Of a DNA stretch of 64,000 bases, positions 53,627 through 62,472 are shown one piece after another. The notes beneath the pieces are model-generated. The model was not told the origin of the DNA. It worked only from the letters and a program-made list of their open reading frames with translations, and ran no database searches. This stretch comes from an uncultured bacterium (GTDB lineage: Bacteria; Bacteroidota; Bacteroidia; Bacteroidales; Bacteroidaceae), in assembly GCA_905214795.1 (NCBI GenBank), contig CAJMNM010000001.1, positions 186,001 through 250,000 on the forward strand, written 5' to 3'. Every line of letters begins with the position of its first letter. Positions within the stretch are counted from its first letter, which is position 1. A program made the translations under genes and the position numbers.

Positions 53627-56600
53627 TTATTCTTGTTTTTCGGTTACATCAACAACTGCCGGCCGTTCATTCTTACTGATTAACACATAAACCAGCGGTA
53701 TTACAAACACATTCAATAACGTACTGCTCAACAAGCCGCCAAGCATGACTTTCGCCATCGGACTCTGAATCTCATTGCCCGGAAGCTCACTGCCTACAAT
53801 CAATGGTATCAGCGCAAGCGCCGAGGTCAGAGCCGTCATCAGAATCGGATTCAGACGGTCAAGCGAACCGCGCAAAACACTCTCACCCAACTCTACGCCT
53901 TCATGTCGCAGCTCATTGTAACGGTCTATAAGCAGGATACCGTTTCGGGTTGCAATTCCAAACAGAGAAATAAAACCGATTATAGCCGGTATACTGATAA
54001 TGCCATCCGAGAAACGTACGGCAAATACACCGCCAATCAGCGCCAACGGCAGATTCAACAACACCACTGCCGACTGGCGAAGATGATGGAACTGTTTATA
54101 AAGCAAAAGGAAAATCACCAGTAACGACAACATCGACGCCATCGTCAGAATACGACTGGCAGCCTGCTCACTCTCAAACTGACCGCCATACTCCACGTGA
54201 TAACCTTCCGGAAGTTCTACCTTCTCTTCAATCGTACGCTGTATGTCCGACACCACACCATGCAAGTCTCTGTCTGCCACATTGGCCGAAATCACAATCT
54301 TTCTGGCCACATTCTCTCTGTTGATGGTATTCGGTCCCGATGCAGATTTCACCTCAGCCAATTGCTCCAAAGGAACCTTACCATTTGGAGTATCTACTGC
54401 GATACGGCGTATCTGGTCTATTCCGCCACGGTTCATGTCATCCACCTTCACCGTAAGGTCAAAAGCACGGTTTCCTTCATACACCTGCGATACCACCTTA
54501 CCGTTCAGCAACATCTCCACAGTCTGAGCAAAAGCAGCCGGCGAAACGCCATATTTTGCCAACATCTCACGTTTCGGTTTAATCTGAAGTTGCGGACGCT
54601 CAATCTGCTGTTCCACGTTCAAATCAGCAATACCTTCCACACCCGAAATTTCCTTTTTAATCTGATTACCGATTGCAAACATACGGTTCAAATCCGTTCC
54701 AAACAGTTTGATGGCGATATTCGAACGGGTTCCGCTCAGCATGGCGTCTATACGATGAGATATCGGCTGACCGATTTCTATATTCACGCCAGGCAAAGTC
54801 TTGAGTTTCTCACGCACCTCAGCCATCACCTCCGAACGGCTGCGTTTATCAAGCTCAAACGGCGCCTCTATTTCCGAGGTATTGACACCCAGAGCATGCT
54901 CATCCAATTCCGCACGACCGGTTTTCCGGGCCACTGTCTTTATCTCCGGCACCGTCAGCAACAACTCTTCCGCACGACGTCCCAATTTATCACTCTCTTC
55001 CAATGAGATTCCCGGTAATGTACTCACATTAATGGTAAACGAGCCCTCATTAAATGATGGCAGGAAACTGCGTCCTAAAGTAAAAAACACTCCCAACGCC
55101 ACTAAAAACACACCAATGGTTGCGCCCAACACGGCTTTATGATGCGCCAATGCGCCACGCAACAGTCTGTCATATCCGCTCTTCAAAACACGTACCACAT
55201 ACGGCTCACGGTTCTGACGTGCCGTTCCACGCATTCCGCCAAGCAGATAAGTACACAATACCGGAGTCAGCGTCAGTGCGACTAGCGTACTCGCAAACAA
55301 TGATATGATAAAGGCAATACCCAGCGGCACAAGCATACGTCCTTCCATTCCGCTCAGAAAGAAAAGCGGCATGAAACTGGCCACAATAATTAAAGTACTG
55401 TTCAATATCGGAATACGCACTTCCTGTGAGGCACGGAACACCACCTCTTTCACCGGCAACCGTTCGGCTTCAGGCCTCAATCGGTTCTCTCTCAGATGCC
55501 GGAACACATTCTCTACGTCCACAATGGCATCATCAACCAGCGATCCGATGGCAATTGCCATACCACCAATACTCATGGTATTGATAGTCAGTCCGAGCAG
55601 GTTCATCACAATCAGCGTCACAAGCAGCGACAACGGAATGGTTACAAGCGAAATCATCGTGGTACGCACATTCATCAGGAAGATGAAAAGCACAAGAGCC
55701 ACAAACACGGCTCCCTCAATCAACGAATGCTTAATGTTACCGATAGAACTGTTTATAAAATTACTCTGACGGAAAATCCCCGTATCCATCTTGACATCAG
55801 CCGGCATTTCCTTTTTGAGTTCCTCCAACGAACGGTCCAGCTGATCGGTCAGCTCAAGCGTACTGACATCAGGCTGCTTGGTCACGGTTACAAGTACAGC
55901 CGGTTTCGCACGGTTCGAAGCCAGACCGGTCAACGGCAGTTTCGGACCCGTCTTCACCTCTGCTATCTGCGACAGCTTTACCGGCACACCGTCTACCGTC
56001 TTAACCACGGTCTGCGACAGTTCGTTCACGTTATTGGTCTGTACCATTCCGCGTACAATATATTCATTACCATACTCATACAAAATACCGCCCGACACAT
56101 TCCTGTTCATATTTTCCAATTGCGGCATCAGCTCATCCACCGTCACACCGTAATAGCGCATACGGTCGGGATTCAACAGTATCTGATACTCACGCACATC
56201 ACCGCCCAATACGGCTACCTGCGCCACACCACCGGTCGACAACAGTCGCGGTCTTATTGTCCAGTCGGCCATTGTACGCAAATCTTCCAGCGAGGTTGAG
56301 TCGGCAGTCAGACCTACTATCATCAGCTCTCCCAGAATAGACGACTGCGGACCGAGTACCGGTTCTCCCACTCCTGCGGGCAGCTGATCACCCAGAATAG
56401 ACAGTTTCTCGGTCACCACCTGGCGAGCCCTGTATATGTCCATATCCCAGTCAAATTCCACCCATACGATTGAGAATCCGGTTGTACTCTGCGAACGCAC
56501 CCTTCTCACACCGGTCGCTCCGTTAACAGCCGTTTCTATGGGAAACGTCACCAGCTTCTCAACTTCCTCGGGGGCCATACCTCCGGCTTCCGTCATCACA

Positions 56601-56743
56601 ACCACCGTAGGCGCGTTTAAATCCGGAAACACATCAACCTCCATCTCATAAGCCGTATAAATACCGCCTCCCAAAAGCAGTACGCTTAGCATCAGAATAA
56701 TCAGACGGTTATGAAGCGAAAAGGAAATAATCTTGTTCAACAT
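53627..56743 (-). CDS. heavy-metal efflux RND pump, CusA/CzcA family
   Basis: The inner-membrane, proton-driven pump that expels a heavy-metal ion. The 1038-residue protein has twelve predicted membrane helices and two large periplasmic loops. It opens MLNKIISFSLHNRLIILMLS and has VDVFPDLNAPTVVVMTEAGG, typical of the HME branch. Helix 4 carries the acidic signature IGSLVDDAIVDVENVFRHLR; the acidic set D..D..D.E suggests divalent or monovalent metal export but does not tell Cu from Zn/Co. It lies 19 bases downstream of the adaptor gene and one base before the outer-membrane channel gene. Confidence 0.92.
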   Translation of the reverse strand: MLNKIISFSLHNRLIILMLSVLLLGGGIYTAYEMEVDVFPDLNAPTVVVMTEAGGMAPEEVEKLVTFPIETAVNGATGVRRVRSQSTTGFSIVWVEFDWDMDIYRARQVVTEKLSILGDQLPAGVGEPVLGPQSSILGELMIVGLTADSTSLEDLRTMADWTIRPRLLSTGGVAQVAVLGGDVREYQILLNPDRMRYYGVTVDELMPQLENMNRNVSGGILYEYGNEYIVRGMVQTNNVNELSQTVVKTVDGVPVKLSQIAEVKTGPKLPLTGLASNRAKPAVLVTVTKQPDVSTLELTDQLDRSLEELKKEMPADVKMDTGIFRQSNFINSSIGNIKHSLIEGAVFVALVLFIFLMNVRTTMISLVTIPLSLLVTLIVMNLLGLTINTMSIGGMAIAIGSLVDDAIVDVENVFRHLRENRLRPEAERLPVKEVVFRASQEVRIPILNSTLIIVASFMPLFFLSGMEGRMLVPLGIAFIISLFASTLVALTLTPVLCTYLLGGMRGTARQNREPYVVRVLKSGYDRLLRGALAHHKAVLGATIGVFLVALGVFFTLGRSFLPSFNEGSFTINVSTLPGISLEESDKLGRRAEELLLTVPEIKTVARKTGRAELDEHALGVNTSEIEAPFELDKRSRSEVMAEVREKLKTLPGVNIEIGQPISHRIDAMLSGTRSNIAIKLFGTDLNRMFAIGNQIKKEISGVEGIADLNVEQQIERPQLQIKPKREMLAKYGVSPAAFAQTVEMLLNGKVVSQVYEGNRAFDLTVKVDDMNRGGIDQIRRIAVDTPNGKVPLEQLAEVKSASGPNTINRENVARKIVISANVADRDLHGVVSDIQRTIEEKVELPEGYHVEYGGQFESEQAASRILTMASMLSLLVIFLLLYKQFHHLRQSAVVLLNLPLALIGGVFAVRFSDGIISIPAIIGFISLFGIATRNGILLIDRYNELRHEGVELGESVLRGSLDRLNPILMTALTSALALIPLIVGSELPGNEIQSPMAKVMLGGLLSSTLLNVFVIPLVYVLISKNERPAVVDVTEKQE

Positions 56744-56762
56744 GGTCTTTCCTCCCCTTCAT

Positions 56763-57986
56763 TTAATGATTATGATTATGTCCCTCAGGTATAACGCCTG
56801 AATTGGCAGCCAGTCTCACCTGTGTCACGCCCCGGGTCACCACCCTGTCTCCTTCTTTCAATCCTTGCAGTATTTCCACACGATTACCGTCACTCTCTCC
56901 CGGCTTCACTTCTGCTTTACGGTAATGATCCTCTCCCACCTGCACATAAGCGTAATAAATACCCTGCTCCTCGCTCAACGCGGTCTGTGGTATCGTAAGC
57001 ACAGCGGGACGTTCTTCACACGTAAGCCATATTTCCGCATAACTTCCAGGCACAAAACGCCCCACATTATTAAACGCGAAAGTCACCGGAACATAAAAAT
57101 TACCCTGCGCCACAGAGCGGCCTACAGCCAGCAACTTACCGCCCAGACTATCTATACAAACCACCGCGTCGTCTGATGCTGTACGGAAACATGCGCTGCG
57201 CACCCCGGCCAATTTTGAGAAATAACGTTCAGCCACCTCAGCACGCAACTGCAGACGCTTGGTCTGTGTCACCACAAACAAAGGTTGACCGGCAGTCACA
57301 TAATCACCGGGACGTACAAGCAATTGTTTCACATAACCGGACAGCGGACTCGTCATACCTACACCGTCACGTCCCACACGGTCCATCATTCCTACATAAG
57401 CCGTGCGCGCTGTTTCCGCCTGCAACCTCACCTGTCTCAACTCCTTGTCACTGACAATTCTGTCACCGGCCAATGCTTCGGCACGCTGCAACTCTTTTTG
57501 AGCATACTCATAGGCAATACGGGCTTTTTCCACCGGATCACCGTCTTCCATGTTCCGTGCCGAAACCCATGCCAGCGTCTGCCCTGCACGTACAGTCTGT
57601 CCTTCTGTAATTCCGGCCGGCAATCTGACGATACCGGCTGCCGTAGCAGCTACAGTCTTTTCCTCTCCCACAGCGGGAAGTATACTTCCGCTTGCCGGTA
57701 TAACAGCATGAAAAGGCGCCCGTTTCATTACCTCCACCTGCAATCCGGCCGCACGTGCCTGTTCCGGTTCGAACACGATTAATCCCTCATGGTCATCATG
57801 TTTTTCAGCCTCAGCCTCTTCATGACCATGGTCATGCCCATCACCTTCCGAGTGGCAGGCCTGTAATAAAAAAGCCGAAGAAAACAACCACATCATTCCG
57901 GCCAGCCACCACACATAACTTTTACTCCGTCCCTCTACGGTACGGCATTCTACATTCCATTTCATATTCGATAATTTTCTTTTCAT
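56763..57986 (-). CDS. RND periplasmic adaptor (CusB/CzcB type) with His-rich N-terminus
   Basis: The periplasmic adaptor joining the pump to the channel. The 407-residue lipoprotein has lipobox LLQAC (Cys44) followed by a His/Asp/Glu-rich stretch (GDGHDHGHEEAEAEKHDDHE), a likely metal-binding tail. It then has barrel-sandwich (SGSILPAVGEEKTVAATAAG, ITEGQTVRAGQTLAWVS), helical hairpin and beta-barrel domains. It ends with another His-rich tail (EGHNHNH). The His-rich ends fit Zn/Co/Ni or Cu handling. The N-terminus before the signal helix is long; starts at internal Met residues 8 or 31 are possible. Confidence 0.9.
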   Translation of the reverse strand: MKRKLSNMKWNVECRTVEGRSKSYVWWLAGMMWLFSSAFLLQACHSEGDGHDHGHEEAEAEKHDDHEGLIVFEPEQARAAGLQVEVMKRAPFHAVIPASGSILPAVGEEKTVAATAAGIVRLPAGITEGQTVRAGQTLAWVSARNMEDGDPVEKARIAYEYAQKELQRAEALAGDRIVSDKELRQVRLQAETARTAYVGMMDRVGRDGVGMTSPLSGYVKQLLVRPGDYVTAGQPLFVVTQTKRLQLRAEVAERYFSKLAGVRSACFRTASDDAVVCIDSLGGKLLAVGRSVAQGNFYVPVTFAFNNVGRFVPGSYAEIWLTCEERPAVLTIPQTALSEEQGIYYAYVQVGEDHYRKAEVKPGESDGNRVEILQGLKEGDRVVTRGVTQVRLAANSGVIPEGHNHNH

Positions 57987-58097
57987 TGATTAATACAAAA
58001 ACAATCCGGACAACCCTCTGTCCATACTTAAAAAAACAGAATACAATCGTCTGTCCGGTACCTTTGCTACATAACGGCATATTCCGTTTTTTCATCG

Positions 58098-58105
58098 CAA
58101 AAGTA
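58098..58105 (-). promoter_or_regulatory. candidate internal -7 box upstream of the adaptor gene
   Basis: TACTTTTG on the minus strand, 112 bases before the adaptor start; no -33 at standard spacing (nearest TTG 25 bases away). The 244-base gap holds nothing else recognisable. Confidence 0.3.
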
Positions 58106-58230
58106 CACAAAAGCAAACGCCACCCGGTTGCAATCGTCATACAACCAGACACTATTCCCCCCCACGCGGCCCGGCCACGCAGGAATCCCCACACACGGTT
58201 TGTAAACCATGTGCACGTTTCTTTTAGCTA

Positions 58231-58665
58231 TCAATGAAAAGGAGGAGCCCTAAGTCCCCGTCCGCCAAGCGGCGGAACCAATATACGCCCTATTACATCG
58301 GGTACAAAAAGGCTATGAGTCTTTTGACTGAAAAAGATACAAAGCTGAAAAGCCCATGCCGCCATCAACCATAAAGGCTGTAAGTCCCGCACATGTCTGT
58401 CCACAGAGATTCTCTGCGTTGTCACTCCTCTGTACTGGTCACTGAGCGAACAGTTCCTGACATGATGACCGGCTGCGTGTGAACTGCCACCGGCTGTTTC
58501 TCCACAGGCACCCGCTTTGGCACAAGCGTCATAAAACAAATGCTCAACAGCCATACAGACATGAAGTCCCTGATGATGATGATAACCGATAAAAGAATAG
58601 GCCATCACCGTCATCAGCAACAACGTTGCCATCATACGGTACAAATGTCGTTTCAATGTTTGCAT
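58231..58665 (-). CDS. small His/Cys-containing membrane-anchored protein (DUF6769-like)
   Basis: A 144-residue protein starting the metal-efflux operon. It has one N-terminal hydrophobic segment (about 9-27, MMATLLLMTVMAYSFIGY), directly followed by HHHQGLHVCM, then several Cys and His residues (ACAKAGACGE, HAAGHHVRNCS), and a second hydrophobic stretch (about 97-110). The layout recalls short DUF6769-type Bacteroidetes proteins found beside metal efflux genes; I am not certain of the family. The His/Cys pattern suggests metal binding in the periplasm. Start chosen at 58665; an ATG at 58710 would add a poor 15-residue leader. It is expressed from a tandem promoter repeat. Confidence 0.6.
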   Translation of the reverse strand: MQTLKRHLYRMMATLLLMTVMAYSFIGYHHHQGLHVCMAVEHLFYDACAKAGACGETAGGSSHAAGHHVRNCSLSDQYRGVTTQRISVDRHVRDLQPLWLMAAWAFQLCIFFSQKTHSLFVPDVIGRILVPPLGGRGLRAPPFH

Positions 58666-58757
58666 TTGTTTCTTCTCAGCTGATAAACAATAAACATTCC
58701 TCTGCAACAAATTTATAAAACCGGCATACCGGTTCTGCCATTTTCAGGAATGCTTTG

Positions 58758-58789
58758 CAAAAATAGTGAAAGGTGAGTGCAGAGACAAA
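58758..58789 (-). promoter_or_regulatory. proximal promoter of the metal-efflux operon
   Basis: Minus strand TTTG (58786-58789), 20 bases, TATTTTTG (58758-58765). Confidence 0.75.
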
Positions 58790-58842
58790 CAAAAAACAAA
58801 GTTTTTAATGTTTGGATATGCCGAGCCGAATCCTATTTTATT

Positions 58843-58875
58843 CAAAAATACACGAAAGGTGAGTGCAGAGACAAA
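58843..58875 (-). promoter_or_regulatory. distal promoter of the metal-efflux operon
   Basis: Minus strand TTTG (58872-58875), 21 bases, TATTTTTG (58843-58850). Confidence 0.6.
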
Positions 58876-58970
58876 CAAAAAACAAAGTTTTTAATGCTTG
58901 GATATGCCGAACCGCATCCTATTTTATCTCTTTTATCTCTCCAACACCATATACCACATCATACTTATGC

Positions 58971-59007
58971 AAAAGCCGCGTACCGACTCTTGGTCCGGCA
59001 CACGGCT
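58971..59007 (-). terminator. terminator of the arginine/proline operon
   Basis: A 12-bp stem (58974-58985 with 58996-59007, two G.U pairs on the RNA) and a 10-base loop, followed on the minus strand by TTTTGC. It lies 66 bases past the carbamoyltransferase stop. Confidence 0.8.
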
Positions 59008-59073
59008 CTCTATTTTTATTCAACCATTAATTCGTTTTTCCGACAAGCCCCTTGTCAGGCTTACACCACATGT

Positions 59074-60036
59074 TTACAAACTTTCAAGCATACGTTTCAG
59101 AACCACCGTAGCAGAGATCTCACGGTTTGCCGCTTCCGGAATCACCAACGACTGCGGACTTTCTATCACGTCATCTGTCACAATCATGTTACGACGCACC
59201 GGCAGACAGTGCATGAAATAAGCGTTGTTCGTCACCGCCATATGTGCGGCGTCTACCGTCCAGCTCATGTCTTTGCTCAACACCTTACCATAATCCTCCG
59301 GACGCGTCACACCCGGACAGCTCCAGTTCTTCGCATAAATGAAATCAGCGCCCTCAAAAGCCTTCATCTGGTCATACTCCACACGTGCGTTACCCACAAA
59401 CTGCGGGTCAAGTTCATAACCTTCGGGATGTGTAATGACAAAATCCACATCGGCGGCATTCATCCATTCCGCAAAACTGTTGGGCACAGCCTGTGGCAAT
59501 GCCTTTGGATGCGGAGCCCAACTCAGTACCACCTTCGGACGGGCCGTTTTCTTATATTCTTCAATCGTGATCAAATCGGCAAAACTCTGAAGCGGATGTA
59601 CCGTAGCACTCTCCATGAAAAAAACCGGTCTGCCCGAATATTTGATAAACTGATTGAGAATCTTCTCTTCGTAATCATCCTTCCGGCTCTCAAATGTCGC
59701 GAACGAGCGCACACCTATCACGTCACAATAAGAACCCATCACCGGAATAGCCTCCAGCAAATGCTCACTCTTGTCACCATCCATAATGACACCACGTTCT
59801 GTTTCCAGTTTCCATGCTCCCTGATTCACATCAAGAACAATCACATTCATACCCAGGTTCATGGCTGCCTTCTGTGTACTCAGGCGCGTACGCAGGCTGT
59901 TATTGAAAAAGATGAGCAAGGCTGTCTTATGACGTCCAAGCGACTCAAACTGATAGCGGTCTTTCTTTATCTCAAAAGCTTCGGCCAAGGCACCTTTCAA
60001 GTCGCCAAGGTCTGATACATGCTGAAATACTTTCAT
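59074..60036 (-). CDS. argF': N-succinyl-L-ornithine carbamoyltransferase (or N-acetyl)
   Basis: Transfers carbamoyl phosphate to an N-acylated ornithine in the Bacteroidetes form of arginine synthesis. The 320-residue protein has the carbamoyl-phosphate loop NNSLRTRLSTQ, ETERGVIMDGDK, ATVHPLQSFADL and the HCLPVRRNMIVTDDVIESPQ segment that marks acylornithine rather than ornithine carbamoyltransferases. It closely resembles the Bacteroides fragilis enzyme as I recall it, which uses N-succinylornithine. In that enzyme residue 90 (Pro) sets acyl specificity; here residue 90 appears to be Ser (DGDKS), so the acyl group is not certain. Last gene of the operon, 56 bases after proA. Confidence 0.9.
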   Translation of the reverse strand: MKVFQHVSDLGDLKGALAEAFEIKKDRYQFESLGRHKTALLIFFNNSLRTRLSTQKAAMNLGMNVIVLDVNQGAWKLETERGVIMDGDKSEHLLEAIPVMGSYCDVIGVRSFATFESRKDDYEEKILNQFIKYSGRPVFFMESATVHPLQSFADLITIEEYKKTARPKVVLSWAPHPKALPQAVPNSFAEWMNAADVDFVITHPEGYELDPQFVGNARVEYDQMKAFEGADFIYAKNWSCPGVTRPEDYGKVLSKDMSWTVDAAHMAVTNNAYFMHCLPVRRNMIVTDDVIESPQSLVIPEAANREISATVVLKRMLESL

Positions 60037-60092
60037 GCTGTTGATAAATTATATGATAAAAAATGATATTCTGCTTTATTATTTCGGATTTA

Positions 60093-61343
60093 TTATTTCG
60101 GACGCACCTGTCCGTTACCTTTTATAATCCATTTATAAGTCGTTATTTCCTCCAGTGCCATCGGACCGCGCGCATGCAGTTTCTGCGTACTGATACCAAT
60201 CTCCGCGCCAAGCCCGAACTGCGCGCCGTCGGTAAACGATGTAGGCGCATTGTGATACACACATGCCGCGTCGGTCATCGCAAGGAACCGGTCGGCAGTC
60301 TCCTGGTCCTCGGTAATGACGCATTCGCTGTGCCCCGACCCGTAGGTCCGGATATGCTTCAGAGCCTCGTCCAGCGAGGTCACTGTCTTGACGGCCATCG
60401 CATAACCGAGAAACTCTGTGCCATAACTTTCCGCGGTAGCCTGATACAACAAAGCTGCGGGATAATGTCCCGCAAGAGCGGCATACGCGGGTTCGTCCGC
60501 ATAAATTTTCACACTGCTTTCGGCCAATGGCGCACAAAGTGCAGACAGGTCGGCCAGACGGTCGGCATGTACCACCAGACAGTCCAATGCGTTGCAGACA
60601 CTTACCCGGCGCGTTTTGGCGTTATTGACAATCGCCGTACCTTTTACCAAATCGGCTGCCTTGTCAAAATAAGCATGACAGACCCCCGCACCGGTTTCAA
60701 TCACCGGAATAGCGGCGTGCTGACGCACATAATTAATCAGTCCCGCACTGCCGCGTGGAATAATCAAATCCACATAGCCACGGGCATTCAGCAACTCACC
60801 GGTCGATTCACGGCCGGCCGGCAACAGCTCCACCACTCCCGTATCAACACCGAAACCGGCCAATACCTCATGAATAAGGGCCACAATCACGCTGTTGGAA
60901 TGATGGGCGTCAGTACCGCCTTTCAACACACATGCGCTTCCGGCCTTGAAACAAAGCGAAAAGACATCGAAACTGACGTTCGGACGGGCCTCGTAGATAA
61001 TACCTATTACACCAAACGGCACACTCACCCGCGATATATCCAACCCGTTAGGCAAAACGGTATGTTTCAGTATGCGACCCAGCGGCGAAGGCAGTTGTGC
61101 CACATGACGCATGTCAGACGCGATGCCGGCAATACGCTCCGGCGTCAGTTTCAGTCTGTCATACATGGGATTATCCTCCGGCATCTGTGCCAAGTCCTTG
61201 GCATTCTCCGCCAATATACGGTCCGTACCGGCCACCGCGGCATCGGCCACCGCATTCAATATCTCGTTAATCCGCGCGTCTGAAAGTTGAGTCAGACTGC
61301 GCGAAGCGTCTTTCACGCGTTCAAATGTCTTGGTCAGATTCAT
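60093..61343 (-). CDS. proA: gamma-glutamyl phosphate reductase
   Basis: Second step of proline synthesis: reduces glutamyl-5-phosphate to the semialdehyde with NADPH. The 416-residue aldehyde-dehydrogenase-fold protein shows PFGVIGIIYEARPNVSFDVF, CVLKGGTDAHHSN, the catalytic cysteine in RVSVCNALDCLVVH and HCP-like TYGSGHSECVITED, ending ITTYKWIIKGNGQVRP. Start at 61343 (MNLTKTFERV) since the longer frame to 61412 overlaps proB without similarity. It follows proB by 26 bases. Confidence 0.95.
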   Translation of the reverse strand: MNLTKTFERVKDASRSLTQLSDARINEILNAVADAAVAGTDRILAENAKDLAQMPEDNPMYDRLKLTPERIAGIASDMRHVAQLPSPLGRILKHTVLPNGLDISRVSVPFGVIGIIYEARPNVSFDVFSLCFKAGSACVLKGGTDAHHSNSVIVALIHEVLAGFGVDTGVVELLPAGRESTGELLNARGYVDLIIPRGSAGLINYVRQHAAIPVIETGAGVCHAYFDKAADLVKGTAIVNNAKTRRVSVCNALDCLVVHADRLADLSALCAPLAESSVKIYADEPAYAALAGHYPAALLYQATAESYGTEFLGYAMAVKTVTSLDEALKHIRTYGSGHSECVITEDQETADRFLAMTDAACVYHNAPTSFTDGAQFGLGAEIGISTQKLHARGPMALEEITTYKWIIKGNGQVRPK

Positions 61344-61369
61344 GGTCTGTCTTATATATTGATAAGGAA

Positions 61370-62461
61370 TTATTCCAGATATAAATAGTCGTAATGAACA
61401 ATAGGCCGGCAATCATGACGCCCGATAACCTCGCGCGCCTCCTCACTGGCATATGCCGTGCGTCCCACGCCCAGTTCCTTGCCTTCGGGCGACATGATAC
61501 GCACCAGATCGTCTTTTTCGAAATCGCCTTCCACACGGGTGATTCCAACCGGAAGCAGACTGACGGCACGGTCGCCGCATACCGCTTCTACGGCTTTGGC
61601 GTTCAGATAAATCTGTCCTTTGGCAAAGCCCGCGCTGTGAGCTATCCATTTCTTGACGCTCGACACACCGCCGTCACGCGGAACAAAACGCGTAAAGACA
61701 AGTTTGTCTGGATTAAACAGCAAATCGGTCAGCACATGCTCACGTTTTCCGTTTGCTATCATCACCGCAATACCCTCATCGGCCACCTTGCGGGCTATAT
61801 TGCATTTCGTCATCATACCGCCTCGGCCGAAGCCCGATTTTTCGGTACGGATATATTCGCTCAGGTCCTTTTCCGGTTCAACCTCACGAATCACCTCCAC
61901 TCCGGTGTCGCCGGGCTTTCCGTTGTAAATACCGTCCACGTTACTCAGAATAATCAAAGCCTGTACGTCCATCATTGTGGCAATCAGGCCTGAGAGTTCG
62001 TCGTTATCGGTAAACATCAGTTCCGTCACACTGATGGTATCATTCTCATTGACAATCGGAATCACACCGTTCTCGAGCATCACCATCATACAGTTACGCT
62101 GATTCAGATAATGACGGCGCGTACCAAAGTTCTCCTTCATGGTCAGCACCTGCCCTACGGCAATGTGGTGTTCCCTGAACAGTTCATAATAACGGTTTAT
62201 CAGTTTGGCCTGCCCTACTGCCGAAAAGAGCTGTCGCTGGTCCACGCTGTCCATTTTGCGCGAATCAATATGTTTAAGTTCACTCCGGCCACTGGCTACG
62301 GCTCCCGACGAAATCAAGATGACTTCCACACCGGCAGCGCGCAACTCGGCCACCTGGTCCACCAGTGCAGACATCCTGGTAATGTCCAGCGAACCGTCCT
62401 TACGGGTCAGCACATTGCTGCCTATCTTGACAGCCACTCGCCTGTATTGATTGTTCTTCAT
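61370..62461 (-). CDS. proB: glutamate 5-kinase
   Basis: First step of proline synthesis: phosphorylates glutamate. The 363-residue protein has the amino-acid-kinase domain (about 1-260): VAVKIGSNVLTRKDG, VILISSGAVASGRSEL, NENDTISV, FTDNDELSGLIA and GRGGMMTK. A C-terminal PUA domain follows (about 275-360, KGQIYLNAKAVEAVCGDRAV). Kinases of this length with PUA are usually feedback-inhibited by proline. It lies 11 bases after proC. Confidence 0.95.
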   Translation of the reverse strand: MKNNQYRRVAVKIGSNVLTRKDGSLDITRMSALVDQVAELRAAGVEVILISSGAVASGRSELKHIDSRKMDSVDQRQLFSAVGQAKLINRYYELFREHHIAVGQVLTMKENFGTRRHYLNQRNCMMVMLENGVIPIVNENDTISVTELMFTDNDELSGLIATMMDVQALIILSNVDGIYNGKPGDTGVEVIREVEPEKDLSEYIRTEKSGFGRGGMMTKCNIARKVADEGIAVMIANGKREHVLTDLLFNPDKLVFTRFVPRDGGVSSVKKWIAHSAGFAKGQIYLNAKAVEAVCGDRAVSLLPVGITRVEGDFEKDDLVRIMSPEGKELGVGRTAYASEEAREVIGRHDCRPIVHYDYLYLE

Positions 62462-62472
62462 CGGCCGAAGTG

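Larger units (their letters stand above)
58757..58928 (-). repeat. tandem pair of ~86-bp promoter-bearing repeats upstream of the metal-efflux operon
   Basis: Two near-identical head-to-tail copies (58757-58842 and 58843-58928, period 86) share AAAGGTGAGTGCAGAGACAA, a middle AAAACAAAGTTTTTAATG and GATATGCCGA(G/A)CCG(A/C)ATCC. The same unit is found upstream of glmM (21067-21235). Each copy holds a leftward promoter. Confidence 0.9.

Noticed and set aside
54197..55006. A 269-codon open frame on the plus strand
   Set aside because: Antisense to the RND pump gene, rich in His/Arg/Leu as shadows of such genes are; no domain visible.
58777..60015. A 412-codon open frame on the plus strand
   Set aside because: It begins in the promoter repeat (giving a repeated peptide) and then runs antisense through the carbamoyltransferase gene; composition is that of a shadow frame.
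60063..61283. A 406-codon open frame on the plus strand
   Set aside because: It is wholly antisense to proA, which has full family motifs.
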